Assembly: GCA_964494845.1 (NCBI GenBank)
Contig: CAZBSC010000003.1
Coordinates: forward strand, 1-44,157
Source: CAYRSA01 sp964494845
GTDB lineage: Bacteria; Patescibacteriota; Saccharimonadia; Saccharimonadales; JAGQNJ01
Length of the DNA stretch: 44,157 bases
Direction of reading: 5' to 3'
In this document: positions 23,800 through 32,575 of the stretch, in pieces
Layout of the letters: each line of letters opens with the position of its first letter
How positions within the stretch are numbered: the stretch's first letter is position 1
Position numbers and translations under genes: made by a program
Notes under the pieces: model-generated
The model's database searches: none
The model's input: only the letters and a program-made list of their open reading frames with translations
Told to the model about the DNA's origin: nothing

Positions 23800-24381
23800 C
23801 TAGAACACTTTGGTTTTGCTCGTGCCACAATTGATGCAATAACCTGGGTGGTTCATGGGCATTGACTGATGCGACCGACAGGACCCCTTTATACAGTAAT
23901 ACACGGCACTATTAGAGTCCCAGGCATTCAGAGTGGCTGTTGATACGTATTCGGACAAGTATTTTTTTGCATTTTTATTACATGTGGCAGTATCACCAGG
24001 GTTACACATTCTGACACTTATTTGGTAAGTCTGATTAGGCCCATTAGCATCTGGTGGCCAGTTGTCGTAGTCATATACGCTATCTGGCCATGGAGCAGCA
24101 GGCCATGCATCTATATTTTCTTGCCCCTGAACAAACTCTTTTAAGTCAGAGGGAATATTTCTAGAAACGTCAGCAGGGTAGTCGTTGTATTTTGCAACAT
24201 ACAGATTAGCGGCGTTGCCCATTGCGTTGAGCTCTGCTATTCCGCGGGTGTAATAGGCCTTATTTTTCCATTTTTGGGCCAGGGTACCATAACCTATTGC
24301 GGCAAGTGTGCCTAGGACTATTACAACAATAAGGATTTCTATTAGTGTAAATCCTCTCTGTTTAAGCATTAACAGTTTCAT
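23800..24381 (-). CDS. Prepilin-like protein with C-terminal CxxC
   Basis: The 193-aa prepilin has QRGFTLIEILIVVIVLGTL: cleavage after Gly, Glu+5. The pilin helix is followed by a Tyr/Trp/Pro-rich domain (about 85-125) and a C-terminal Cys-rich part (YYCIKGSCRS, YCINCGTSKTKVF) that could form two disulfides or a metal site. It stands first in the pilus gene order upstream of pilB and divergent from recA. It could be a second structural or a minor pilin. Confidence 0.75.
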   Translation of the reverse strand: MKLLMLKQRGFTLIEILIVVIVLGTLAAIGYGTLAQKWKNKAYYTRGIAELNAMGNAANLYVAKYNDYPADVSRNIPSDLKEFVQGQENIDAWPAAPWPDSVYDYDNWPPDANGPNQTYQISVRMCNPGDTATCNKNAKKYLSEYVSTATLNAWDSNSAVYYCIKGSCRSHQSMPMNHPGYCINCGTSKTKVF

Positions 24382-24427
24382 TATTATTCAAGTGTACTCC
24401 AAAGTACTATGAGACGGTAGTCTTTGT

Positions 24428-24433
24428 TATACT
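24428..24433 (+). promoter_or_regulatory. -10 box of recA
   Basis: TATACT; the transcript would start near 24440, giving a leader of about 39 nt. AGAGGGG at 24455-24461 is a poorly placed SD. No clear LexA-like palindrome seen. Confidence 0.5.
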
Positions 24434-24478
24434 AGAGGGTACATAAAACATATCAGAGGGGCAGGACTAAGTTACGCT

Positions 24479-25516
24479 ATGGCTAAAGATAAGAAAACAA
24501 CAGAAAAAAAACTAGCAGAACCAGCAGAGGCGACTGGCAAGAGTAAGGCTTTGGGGTTAGCGCTGGATCAGATTGAAAAACAGTTCGGCAAAGGCTCTAT
24601 TATGAAATTGGGCGAGGGCACAAACTCTGACGTCGAGTGCATACCTAGTGGTAGCATTTCCTTGGATCTCGCACTAGGTGGGGGATTGCCAAAAGGCCGA
24701 ATTATCGAGATATATGGGCCAGAATCATCCGGTAAAACCACACTAGCCCTCCATGCTATCGCTGAGGTGCAAAAAACGGGAGGCACCGCTGCGTTCGTTG
24801 ACGCCGAGCACGCTCTGGACCCAGCATATGCGAAAAAATTAGGGGTAAAAGTAGAAAACCTATTGGTTTCACAACCAGATAACGGCGAACAGGCGTTAGA
24901 AATTACCGAAACACTCGTTCGATCAAACGCTGTTGATATTATTGTCGTGGATTCTGTTGCTGCGCTCGTACCGAGGGCAGAAATCGAGGGCGACATGGGC
25001 GATAGCCATATGGGCCTACAGGCCCGTCTAATGAGCCAAGCTCTGCGAAAACTAACAGGCATTATTAATCGCTCTAACACTACCATTATTTTTATTAACC
25101 AGATCCGCATGAAAATAGGCGTGATGTTCGGTAACCCAGAGACTACTACTGGTGGAAATGCACTGAAGTTCTACGCCAGCGTGCGTATGGATATTCGCCG
25201 TATTTCTCAGATAAAACAGGGTGAGGAGATAATCGGCAACCGCACAAAAGTAAAAGTTGTAAAAAACAAGATTGCACCGCCATTCCGCATTGCAGAGTTC
25301 GACATAATGTACAACAAGGGTATTAGTAAATCTGGTGACATCCTTGATTTGGCAGTGGACAAAGAAATTGTCGAGAAGTCCGGTGCGTGGTTTGCCTACA
25401 AAGACGAGAAAATAGGCCAGGGACGTGAAGCCACAAAGAAGTACCTAGAAGAAAACCCCAAAGTCATGGAAGAATTAGCCAAGAAAATCCGAGAAGCCGT
25501 CAAAAAAGAGGTGTAG
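24479..25516 (+). CDS. recA: Recombinase RecA
   Basis: The 345-aa RecA has Walker A GPESSGKTT at residues 80-88, the conserved FVDAEHALDP near 105-114, Walker B IIVVDSVAALVP near 150-161, loop L1 with EGDMGDSHMG and loop L2 NQIRMKIGVMFGNPETTTGG (about 203-222). The C-terminus lacks the long acidic tail seen in proteobacterial RecA. It forms the ssDNA filament for homologous recombination, repair and integration of DNA taken up through ComEC. It leads a run of four tightly spaced genes. Confidence 0.97.
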   Translation: MAKDKKTTEKKLAEPAEATGKSKALGLALDQIEKQFGKGSIMKLGEGTNSDVECIPSGSISLDLALGGGLPKGRIIEIYGPESSGKTTLALHAIAEVQKTGGTAAFVDAEHALDPAYAKKLGVKVENLLVSQPDNGEQALEITETLVRSNAVDIIVVDSVAALVPRAEIEGDMGDSHMGLQARLMSQALRKLTGIINRSNTTIIFINQIRMKIGVMFGNPETTTGGNALKFYASVRMDIRRISQIKQGEEIIGNRTKVKVVKNKIAPPFRIAEFDIMYNKGISKSGDILDLAVDKEIVEKSGAWFAYKDEKIGQGREATKKYLEENPKVMEELAKKIREAVKKEV

Positions 25517-25518
25517 AT

Positions 25519-26028
25519 TTGTCAACAGAAAATTTGATTACAATCGTTAATGAAAACGATGAGCCCATAGGAAGCGCCACTATATCAGAAGCTAGGCAAA
25601 AAGGGTTGATACACAGAATCGTAAGAATAATGGTGGAAGATTCTAATAATAGAATTTTGTTGCAAAAACGTTCGAATAACATGGAATCTTACCCGGGTTG
25701 CTGGGATCACTCTGCTGCAGGCCATGTAGATTATCATGAAGGTTACTTGTCCGCAGCCAAACGTGAGCTTTTCGAGGAGATCGGTATCATAGCAGAATCT
25801 TTGGAGGAAATAGATACTTATTTCAGCGAGAACGAGTCTGGCGGACAAATAATAAAACGTTTTAACAGGGCCTACAAACATGTTAGCGATACAGAAAAAA
25901 CAAAATTGCAGGAAAGTGAAGTCGAAGAAGTCAAATGGTTCACTTTGGATGAAATAAAAAGGTATATAAAAGATTATCCGGACAAAGTGACTGATGGACT
26001 AGAATATGTCATTTCGAGGTATTATTAA
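25519..26028 (+). CDS. Nudix hydrolase (IDI/YfcD-like)
   Basis: The 169-aa protein contains a complete Nudix box (G-x5-E-x7-RE-U-x-EE-x-GU) starting at GHVDYHE and continuing through AAKRELFEEIGI, about residues 68-90. The surrounding sequence (LQKRSNNMESYPGCWDHSAAG) is typical of the isopentenyl-diphosphate isomerase-like/YfcD subgroup, whose substrates are often unknown. The start is TTG 25519, 2 nt after the recA stop, with AGAGG about 9 nt upstream; no suitable ATG exists before the domain. Confidence 0.85.
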   Translation: MSTENLITIVNENDEPIGSATISEARQKGLIHRIVRIMVEDSNNRILLQKRSNNMESYPGCWDHSAAGHVDYHEGYLSAAKRELFEEIGIIAESLEEIDTYFSENESGGQIIKRFNRAYKHVSDTEKTKLQESEVEEVKWFTLDEIKRYIKDYPDKVTDGLEYVISRYY

Positions 26029-26031
26029 GAT

Positions 26032-26592
26032 ATGAAGCGCGCGGTTATTTTACACGGCACAGACGCATCGCCTGAAGAAAATTGGTTTCCTTGGATGAAG
26101 AAGATTCTGGAGAGCAAAGGCTACGAGGTTTGGGTCCCATTATTGCCGAACAACCATACGCCGAATGCAAAAGTTTATAACGACTTTCTTTTTGGGGCGG
26201 GTTGGGATTTTACCAATAATTTAGTCATTGGGCACTCGTCAGGTGCAGTTTCTGTGCTGAATTTGCTGATGGACGATCGTTGCCCAGGCATCGATACAGG
26301 CGTCATAATCGGGTCGTGGCATACCAGCGCAAAGCCTTGGACGCCACCAGAACAGTTCAAAGATCTTTTTCCAGCAAAAGGGTTCGATTTTGAAAAAATC
26401 CAGGCAAAGTCCAAGAATCTTATTTTTGTTCATGGTGATAACGACCCTTATTGTCCAATCGAACAGGCGCGGTGGCTGGCAGAACAAACTAACAGCGAAA
26501 TTGTCACAATTGCAGGTGGGCATCATTTGGGCTCGAAGTTCAAAGAACTACCACAGTTACTAAAAATTCTGGAAGAAAAAAACGTGCTATGA
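26032..26592 (+). CDS. RBBP9/YdeN-type alpha/beta hydrolase
   Basis: The 186-aa protein is a small serine hydrolase of the RBBP9/YdeN family. Visible elements are AVILHGTDASPEENWFPW at the start, the nucleophile elbow IGHSSGAV (Ser near residue 70), the acid in FVHGDNDPYCP (about 135-145) and the catalytic His in AGGHHLG (about 165). The natural substrate is unknown. Its stop overlaps the following gene by 4 nt. Confidence 0.85.
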   Translation: MKRAVILHGTDASPEENWFPWMKKILESKGYEVWVPLLPNNHTPNAKVYNDFLFGAGWDFTNNLVIGHSSGAVSVLNLLMDDRCPGIDTGVIIGSWHTSAKPWTPPEQFKDLFPAKGFDFEKIQAKSKNLIFVHGDNDPYCPIEQARWLAEQTNSEIVTIAGGHHLGSKFKELPQLLKILEEKNVL

Positions 26593-27188
26593 CTAAGTAT
26601 GTGCTGAACTCGGGAGGTATCAAAAGACACCACGATTTGAAACGGAAATTCCACCAAGAAATCGTAAAGGGACTTGGTGATAAGCCAAAATTTCTATTGT
26701 GTAATTTTGCCCAAGGGCGCGAGTATTGGGAACCAAAATTCGCTGGTTATTCAAGTACAATCACGGAGGATATGCCGGACAGTGTAAAACCGACTTTTGA
26801 GTTGGCTACTCCAGACAGATTTGTTCAACAGTGCAAAGATGCTGATGTTATTTATTTTCACGGCGGTGACTGTGATCTTATGTTCTACTGGATGCGTAAA
26901 TTCGATTATCTGTCGCTATTTAAGGACAAGGTTGTCGTAACCAACTCAGCCAGCTCGTGCATGGTCGCTAGTAGTTACTACACCTGTGACTGGAGGGAAT
27001 GCCAAGATGGGTTTGGGATTCTGCCAATAAAGTTTATCCCACATTACGATTCTGACTTTGGCAACGATGATCCACGTGGGCCGATCGACTGGGAGAAAGC
27101 CAGACGGGAGCTTGAAGACTACGGGGACAAGACTTTGCCGGTACACGCCCTTAAAGAAGGCGAGTTTATAGAATATACAATTAGTTGA
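26589..27188 (+). CDS. Peptidase S51 (dipeptidase E)-like protein
   Basis: The 199-aa protein resembles the peptidase E class-I glutamine amidotransferase-like fold: an N-terminal strand YVLNSGGIKRH, the segment VIYFHGGDCDLMFYWM (about 88-103) and the nucleophile region TNSASSCMVAS (about 118-128), where the Ser corresponds to the catalytic Ser of family S51 (G-x-S-A-G), here degenerate. FIPHYDSDFG (about 149-158) holds the likely His. It is translationally coupled to the hydrolase before it. Activity is plausible but not certain because of the altered elbow. Confidence 0.68.
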   Translation: MTKYVLNSGGIKRHHDLKRKFHQEIVKGLGDKPKFLLCNFAQGREYWEPKFAGYSSTITEDMPDSVKPTFELATPDRFVQQCKDADVIYFHGGDCDLMFYWMRKFDYLSLFKDKVVVTNSASSCMVASSYYTCDWRECQDGFGILPIKFIPHYDSDFGNDDPRGPIDWEKARRELEDYGDKTLPVHALKEGEFIEYTIS

Positions 27189-27252
27189 CTTCTCTGAATG
27201 TCGAAAAACAGTAACTAACTAGGTGCGTCACTGAAGGCCCTTAACTCTAGTG

Positions 27253-28530
27253 TTATCTACCGCCATACCCTCTGCCGGTGTTCGTAGACCCGCCACCAAA
27301 TACACCTCCTGAAGAGCCATTAGTTGAGCCGGAGCCAGAATTGTTTGAACTTGATGCTTCAGGTGATGACGTATTGTTAAGATATGGGTTAGGTGTTTTC
27401 CCGTACGGGCCTGTCTTTATTGGGCTTTCTGCCCTTTCCCAGCCTTGTTGGACAGCCTCTTCAAAATATGTGGCAGGGAACATTTTCTTACCGCAGGTAG
27501 ACAATTTTTTAAATCTAATGGTGGCACTTTTTGTCACAAGCTGACCGCTACTTCGATACTTAATCCTAAAATTAACTATAGGGTTTGTTTCTCCGCCATT
27601 TGATGATTTAGCATAGCCTTCGATCTTGTTGTAGAAAACTAGAGTTTCTTTCTGGCCTTTCGGTTGTCTCTGTCCTGTGTACCAGCTAATATTGCTGTTC
27701 GATCTGATTCTTTGAATAGACGCTATCTTGCTCCGCCCGCTCCAAACCAGACGACTCCTACCAGGGTTTAGAGATAGATTGCCAACAAAATTCTCATTTG
27801 CTTCGCTGGGTCGATTGTCGTCAGGACTCGAGTAATTGTATAGTTCTGCTTGCGCACTAGCGATCTGACTATCTGTTGGCGTGCCACCTGCTCTGCTTTG
27901 TGCTAATTGACGAGCCTTTGTGTAAGTATCATAAACTGCAAACCTAACAGGTTTTGCTGGGTCGTTGGAATCTCTGCAGGCTTTTAGATTCACCCCTTTA
28001 TTATCAGTATATATTGTTTTCATACCTTTCATATATTTAGTAGCCAGTGACTTGTTGAGTTCAGCCGTACGGCAACTTCGTATTCGGGCATCATCACCCC
28101 AGTTCGATGTTTGCGGGTCTCCACATTTCTGTTCGCTTTTGCATATTTCATCCCATGTTGCACCACCGGCTGTACCCCCAAAACCAAACATACTTGCCAT
28201 CTCGTTCCTTTGCAATAATCTTAGGTCATGATCTTTCAGCTTCCTATTTTCAGAATTATTTATGTCCTTAGGTCTTTCGGAGTAGCCACCAATTTTTAGA
28301 ACCCATACATAATTTGAACCCTGTTCTCTAACCCAGGTTGCTCTGTTTATTCGCCAATGATCTGCTCTGACTGCTACGGTCCGAGTTGCAATCGGGCAAC
28401 CTTCAGCCTCTGCTAATTTATTACTTGACGAACGGTTATATACGCTAAAACCAACGGCCACTACGGCAATTAGTACTACTAAAACCAAGAATGTTTCTAT
28501 GTGGGAGAAGCCTTTGTTATTTTGTTTCAT
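27253..28530 (-). CDS. Secreted protein with prepilin-like N-terminus, unknown
   Basis: The 425-aa protein starts NKGFSHIETFLVLVVLIAVVAV, a prepilin-type signal with Glu at +5, though it stands outside the pilus cluster. The exported part is basic and Ser/Asn/Tyr-rich with several Cys (EGCPIATR, DEICKSEQKCGD, SCRTAE, LKACRDS, STCGKK) and no family I recognise. It ends in a Gly/Ser/Asn-rich tail (about 385-425). Proteins with this GFSHIET start are common in Saccharibacteria. TTGACA near 28585 with TGTAAA downstream on the minus strand looks like its promoter. Confidence 0.65.
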   Translation of the reverse strand: MKQNNKGFSHIETFLVLVVLIAVVAVGFSVYNRSSSNKLAEAEGCPIATRTVAVRADHWRINRATWVREQGSNYVWVLKIGGYSERPKDINNSENRKLKDHDLRLLQRNEMASMFGFGGTAGGATWDEICKSEQKCGDPQTSNWGDDARIRSCRTAELNKSLATKYMKGMKTIYTDNKGVNLKACRDSNDPAKPVRFAVYDTYTKARQLAQSRAGGTPTDSQIASAQAELYNYSSPDDNRPSEANENFVGNLSLNPGRSRLVWSGRSKIASIQRIRSNSNISWYTGQRQPKGQKETLVFYNKIEGYAKSSNGGETNPIVNFRIKYRSSGQLVTKSATIRFKKLSTCGKKMFPATYFEEAVQQGWERAESPIKTGPYGKTPNPYLNNTSSPEASSSNNSGSGSTNGSSGGVFGGGSTNTGRGYGGR

Positions 28531-28627
28531 TTGTACCTTTATTTTTTTATGCTTATGTTAAGAATTTACACCTATACCTATACCAATGTCAAGCTCTCGG
28601 CAAAACACTTTATTTATCCGTTCTTGA

Positions 28628-28633
28628 TATCAT
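28628..28633 (+). promoter_or_regulatory. -10 box (leaderless start) of recX
   Basis: TATCAT, 6 nt before ATG 28640. Confidence 0.5.
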
Positions 28634-28639
28634 TAATAT

Positions 28640-29245
28640 ATGAGTAAAGTCACGGATATAAAACAGCAGATAAAACGACAGGGGCGTTACTCTGTTTTTA
28701 TTGATGAAAAGTATAGTTTTTCTTTAAGTGAAAACAAACTAATGAAGAGCGGCATTCGAATTGGCCGGGAATACTCAAAAGTAGAGTTAGAAGATTTAAA
28801 GGATACCGCGACAATTGACAAGGCCTATATGCGATCTTTGGATTTGTTGTCTAGACGGGCGAGAAGCGAGTGGGAAATGCGAGACTACCTAAGGCGAAAA
28901 GAATACGAGCCGGAAATTATAGACAAAATAATCACCAGATTGAATGATGCAGGCTACATTGATGATTACAAATTTGCATCGTCATGGGTTGAAAACAGAC
29001 ACTTACTAAAAAGCATCAGTCAGCGGAAGCTATGGCAAGAGTTAAAGCAAAAACACATAGCAGATGAAATCATCAATGAAGTACTGGGCGCGGACGAAAC
29101 TGACGAGCAAGAAACCCTTAAAATACTAATAGAGAAAAAACGTAGTCAAACTAGATACCAGGATGATAAAAAATTAATTGCGTACTTGGCTGGCCAGGGC
29201 TTTCGCTACGATGATATCAAAAACACAATGAGTGTGGACGACTAA
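28640..29245 (+). CDS. recX: RecX regulatory protein
   Basis: The 201-aa protein has the three-helix repeats of RecX: AYMRSLDLLSRRARSEWEMR (about 53-72), the EPEIIDKIITRLNDAGYIDD segment (about 77-97) with FASSWVENR, and a third repeat at the C-terminus (LIAYLAGQGFRYDDI). An N-terminal beta part (RYSVFIDEKYSFSLSE) matches longer Gram-positive-like RecX. RecX binds RecA filaments and modulates strand exchange. It lies 3 kb from recA as a separate leaderless unit. Confidence 0.88.
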   Translation: MSKVTDIKQQIKRQGRYSVFIDEKYSFSLSENKLMKSGIRIGREYSKVELEDLKDTATIDKAYMRSLDLLSRRARSEWEMRDYLRRKEYEPEIIDKIITRLNDAGYIDDYKFASSWVENRHLLKSISQRKLWQELKQKHIADEIINEVLGADETDEQETLKILIEKKRSQTRYQDDKKLIAYLAGQGFRYDDIKNTMSVDD

Positions 29246-29247
29246 GG

Positions 29248-29787
29248 TTAACTTGCTGGTGCTGGTTCAGAATCAGCGATTGGCATGGCCATAACTTTGC
29301 CGGGTACGGTAGCATCGTTAACCAAAATTTCTCTATCCGTTATCTCAACGATTTGAGTACGATCAACAATAGCGCTACCGCCACTAAAGCTAGTAACAAT
29401 CGATTGCCCTACATATAGTTTTTGAATAAAAAAAGCATCTTTCTCAAAAGCGTAATCTGTAACTTTGCCGAGTCGCTTTTTGGCAACGGTTTTTACAGGT
29501 TTGCCTATGACCTCGAACCTCAAATCTAAAAGTTGTCTTAGGCGCACTAATTCGTTGGGGCTAGTCAGTGAATCTTGGTCATTAACCACGAATCCCTGGG
29601 GAATAATGTCACGCACGTCTTGACTCAATAATATCCGTGTCTCATGGTGAAAGTCATCATCGACATACCAACCCTCAATTTTCAAATTATCAGGGTTTAC
29701 GATAACTTCTCTGATTTTGCCAAGCTGCGTACCTGTACGCAAACTAAGGATAGGCTTGTTAATAAATTGTAGTCCCAGTGAAAGCAT
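29248..29787 (-). CDS. PRC-barrel domain protein
   Basis: The 179-aa protein has two PRC-barrel-like units: residues 1-80 (SLRTGTQLGKIREVIVNPDN) and about 90-165 (GKPVKTVAKKRLGKVTDYAFE). PRC barrels bind RNA or protein partners (RimM) or photosynthetic reaction centres; tandem cytoplasmic ones in Gram-positive and CPR bacteria have no settled function. TATAAT lies 11 nt before the ATG. It converges on recX with a 2-nt gap. Confidence 0.75.
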   Translation of the reverse strand: MLSLGLQFINKPILSLRTGTQLGKIREVIVNPDNLKIEGWYVDDDFHHETRILLSQDVRDIIPQGFVVNDQDSLTSPNELVRLRQLLDLRFEVIGKPVKTVAKKRLGKVTDYAFEKDAFFIQKLYVGQSIVTSFSGGSAIVDRTQIVEITDREILVNDATVPGKVMAMPIADSEPAPAS

Positions 29788-29833
29788 AAGCTAACGATAT
29801 TATACATCACCAAAAATATTCCAATTGAGGTAG

Positions 29834-29839
29834 TATATA
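29834..29839 (+). promoter_or_regulatory. -10 box (leaderless start) of tsaE
   Basis: TATATA, 7 nt before ATG 29847. Confidence 0.45.
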
Positions 29840-29846
29840 TTTTGTA

Positions 29847-30299
29847 ATGCATAAAGTTATAAAAATAAAAGATATTAGTCAGGCCGAGGTGATAGGTCGC
29901 AGAATTGGCGCTTCTCTAAGGGGTGGGGAAGTTATCGAATTTGTCAGCGACCTTGGCGGTGGGAAAACGACTTTAACGCGTAATATTGTAGCCGGTACTG
30001 GCAGCAAAGACCACGTATCTAGCCCTACTTTTACTATTTCAAATGTTTATAATGCTAAGAATTTTTCTATATATCATTTTGACTTTTACAGATTGAGTGA
30101 AGCGGGATTGATGGAGCACGAGCTTTCAGATGTACTTGATGATAAATCTAATGTTGTTATTGTGGAATGGTCTGATGTGGCCAGGCACGTTTTGCCCACC
30201 GATAGGCTAACTATTCAAATCAACACAACCGGTGAAACCAGCAGGGAGCTAATCTGTGATTTTCCAGAATCATTAAAGTATATTTTAGGAGATTTATGA
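29847..30299 (+). CDS. tsaE: TsaE, ATPase of tRNA t6A synthesis
   Basis: The 150-aa protein matches TsaE: Walker A in SDLGGGKTTL (residues 34-43; the family consensus has GDLGAGKT), SSPTFTISNVY (about 58-68), the HFDFYRL strand (about 75-81) and VIVEWSD (about 102-108). TsaE hydrolyses ATP in the TsaB-TsaD complex that makes N6-threonylcarbamoyladenosine at position 37 of ANN-decoding tRNAs (such as the tRNA-Lys here). Its stop overlaps the tsaB start by 4 nt. Confidence 0.93.
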   Translation: MHKVIKIKDISQAEVIGRRIGASLRGGEVIEFVSDLGGGKTTLTRNIVAGTGSKDHVSSPTFTISNVYNAKNFSIYHFDFYRLSEAGLMEHELSDVLDDKSNVVIVEWSDVARHVLPTDRLTIQINTTGETSRELICDFPESLKYILGDL

Positions 30300-30688
30300 T
30301 AGTTTTGACTATAAGAACAGACAAGCCAGAGGCAGAAATTGGCCTTTTCGTAGGGAAGACAAAATTGGCCTATGAAAAGTGGCAGGCTCATCGTCAACTT
30401 TCAGAAACAATTCATACAAAAATACATGAGATGTTGTCTTCTCTCGAAAAAGATTGGAATAATCTGGAGGCGGTGGCTTTTTTCAAGGGTCCAGGCAGCT
30501 TTACTGGACTAAGAATTGGCGTAACAGTCGCAAATACTCTTGCTAGTGAGTTAGATATACCCATTGTTGGGACAACCGGCGAGGACTGGATTCAGACTGG
30601 TCTAACAAGTTTGGGCCAGGGTAAAACAGATAAACTTGTTGAGCCGGACTACGGCCGCGACCCACATATTACTATCCCGAAGGGCTAA
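30296..30688 (+). CDS. tsaB: TsaB, short form
   Basis: The 130-aa protein keeps the N-terminal actin-like half of TsaB: IVLTIRTDKPEAEIGL, then AFFKGPGSFTGLRIGVTVAN (about 62-81), the signature of the TsaB/TsaD interface. The second half of the fold found in E. coli TsaB (about 230 aa) is missing; the product ends YGRDPHITIPKG, like other short Gram-positive and CPR forms, so I regard it as a natural short version. The stop codon lies inside the left arm of a 168-bp palindrome, so the end of the mRNA would be folded. Confidence 0.85.
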   Translation: MIVLTIRTDKPEAEIGLFVGKTKLAYEKWQAHRQLSETIHTKIHEMLSSLEKDWNNLEAVAFFKGPGSFTGLRIGVTVANTLASELDIPIVGTTGEDWIQTGLTSLGQGKTDKLVEPDYGRDPHITIPKG

Positions 30689-30849
30689 CCCACAACCCTC
30701 TGTTAGCTAAAATTCCAAGGTCTGTCCCTTTCAATCTGTTTTTTGTTTTTGTCCTCGTAGCTATGGCTACGATCAAAGCCAAGAAAACAGATTGAAAATC
30801 AGGACAGCTGCATGAAATTCGCTACTAACAGATAGTCGTGGGTTAGCCC
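30682..30849. repeat. 168-bp imperfect palindrome
   Basis: The left arm begins GGGCTAACCCAC and the right arm ends GTGGGTTAGCCC. The arms remain complementary through CTGTTAG/CTAACAG, CTGTCC/GGACAG and TCAATCTGTTTT/AAAACAGATTGA, to a perfect centre CGTAGC-TATG-GCTACG. Arms are about 80 and 84 nt. It contains the tsaB stop codon. It may be a miniature inverted-repeat element, or a long RNA hairpin ending the tsaEB mRNA; no transposase or flanking direct repeat is evident. Confidence 0.85.
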
Positions 30850-31052
30850 TATGAAATAATAAATGTGATTGTCGTTTTGCTCGGCATTGATTATTATTAA
30901 CTATGGAATATACAGAGACTTTTTGGTGTGAGTATATGCCTATGTTATTAAACAATTGATTAATTATATTATCTGTTTTTCCGTTCTTGGCTAATGAAGT
31001 GAGAGGGACGCCCCAAATAACGGAGAATCAGACAAAATAGAAAGGGAACGAT
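30850..31052 (+). other. Leader region of rny
   Basis: Apart from a Shine-Dalgarno sequence AAAGGG at 31041-31046 (6 nt before ATG) and several AT-rich possible -10 boxes near 30960-30975, I see no gene here. The longest frame is 18 codons. Confidence 0.5.
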
Positions 31053-32567
31053 ATGGATCCAATTACCATCGTATTAGCAGTGGTAGGTATCGCTGTTGGT
31101 TTTGGTGCGAATACAGTTATTGCCAAACAAAAACAGGGAGCCAGTGAAGAAAAATCTAAAAAAGAGATAGACAAGGCCCAAAAAGAAGCTGAAAGACTAG
31201 TCGCTAAGGCCAAAGAAGAGGCCAACGAATTAGCCGATAATGCCAGGCGTGACGAACAGTCCCGGCGTCGTGAGTTCAAGGACATTGAGAAAAGATTATT
31301 GGACCGCGAGGAAACGCTAGACAAAAAACTAGATGAAATCGATAAACGTGCAGAAAAACTACGCAAGTCTGAGGACGAAGTAGAAAGTCTAAAAAATGAA
31401 ATAAGGGCAATTCGTACAAAACAACAGGAGAAATTAGAAAAAGTTGCGAAACTAACCAAGTCTGATGCCGCTGACAAATTAATGCAGATGACCGAACGTG
31501 ATATCAGGGGCGATTTGATTGGGCTTGTTTCTAAAATTCAGAACGAAACTAAAGAAAATGCCGAAGAAAAAGCTTCACTAATAATTGCCCAGGCTATGGA
31601 GCGAATGGCTAGCGAAGTTACCGCTGAGCGTACAGTTACTAGCGTCAAGCTCGAAGACGAAGAGATGAAAGGCCGAATCATCGGCAAAGAAGGCCGAAAC
31701 ATTCAGGCTCTTCAGCGAGCTACTGGTGTGGACATTATGGTTGATGATACACCAGGGTATGTGGTGCTATCTAGCTTTGACCCCGTCAGACGAGAAGTTG
31801 CCCGAGAAGCGTTGACCATGTTACTAAAAGACGGTCGGGTACATCCGGGACGAATCGAAGAGGTCGTAGAGAAGGCGCAGAAAAATGTCCAAAAAGAGGT
31901 TACGCGCGCCGGAGAGGACGCCGCTAGAGAAGTCGGGATAGTTGGTATTCCACCAGAGATTTTGCAACTGCTAGGCGAGCTAAAATATAGAACATCTTAC
32001 GGTCAGAACGTACTAAAACACAGCACTGAAATGGCTCATATTGCGGGCATCATCGCCGAAGAGTTGGGCGCTGATGTAAAAACTGCTAAATATGCTGCAT
32101 TGATTCACGATATGGGTAAGGCATTGACGCATAAGATCGAAGGCAAACATCACCATATCAGTGGCGAAATGGCTCGAAAATATGGCGTGCCAGAACCGGT
32201 GGCCCACGCTGCAGAAGCCCATCATGATGATGTAGAGGCTACAACCGTCGAAGCCTTGATTGTCCGTGTTGTTGATGCAATTAGCGCATCGCGTCCAGGT
32301 GCACGTAACATCAGTGCCGAAAACTTTATCGAGCGCATGAAAGACCTAGAAAATATTGCCACCGGATTCAGCGGAATCGAAAAAGCCTACGCAATTAGCG
32401 CTGGACGAGAAGTTCGGGTCTTTGTACGACCAAAAGATATCGACGATCTGTCCGCGATAAAACTAGCTCGTGATATTGCCAACAAAGTCGAATCGACTAT
32501 GCAATATCCCGGCACCATAAAAGTAAATGTTATACGCGAAACTCGCGCAGTTGAGTTCGCCAAGTAG
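31053..32567 (+). CDS. rny: Ribonuclease Y
   Basis: The 504-aa protein is a full-length RNase Y: an N-terminal transmembrane helix (about 4-24), a long charged coiled coil (about 30-150), a KH domain with GRIIGKEGRNIQAL (about 207-220) and an HD domain with HDMGKALTH (about 352-360) and AHHDDVEA. RNase Y is a membrane-bound endonuclease that starts mRNA decay in bacteria lacking RNase E. A good SD precedes the ATG. The cupin gene follows after 8 nt. Confidence 0.96.
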   Translation: MDPITIVLAVVGIAVGFGANTVIAKQKQGASEEKSKKEIDKAQKEAERLVAKAKEEANELADNARRDEQSRRREFKDIEKRLLDREETLDKKLDEIDKRAEKLRKSEDEVESLKNEIRAIRTKQQEKLEKVAKLTKSDAADKLMQMTERDIRGDLIGLVSKIQNETKENAEEKASLIIAQAMERMASEVTAERTVTSVKLEDEEMKGRIIGKEGRNIQALQRATGVDIMVDDTPGYVVLSSFDPVRREVAREALTMLLKDGRVHPGRIEEVVEKAQKNVQKEVTRAGEDAAREVGIVGIPPEILQLLGELKYRTSYGQNVLKHSTEMAHIAGIIAEELGADVKTAKYAALIHDMGKALTHKIEGKHHHISGEMARKYGVPEPVAHAAEAHHDDVEATTVEALIVRVVDAISASRPGARNISAENFIERMKDLENIATGFSGIEKAYAISAGREVRVFVRPKDIDDLSAIKLARDIANKVESTMQYPGTIKVNVIRETRAVEFAK

Positions 32568-32575
32568 AAAAGAAG

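Noticed and set aside
24568..25110. 180-aa frame antisense to recA
   Set aside because: Shadow of the strongly conserved recA gene; no start signal.
30296..30688. tsaB truncated by the palindrome
   Set aside because: The short protein ends in a sequence typical of short TsaB forms, so the palindrome seems to lie at the natural gene end.
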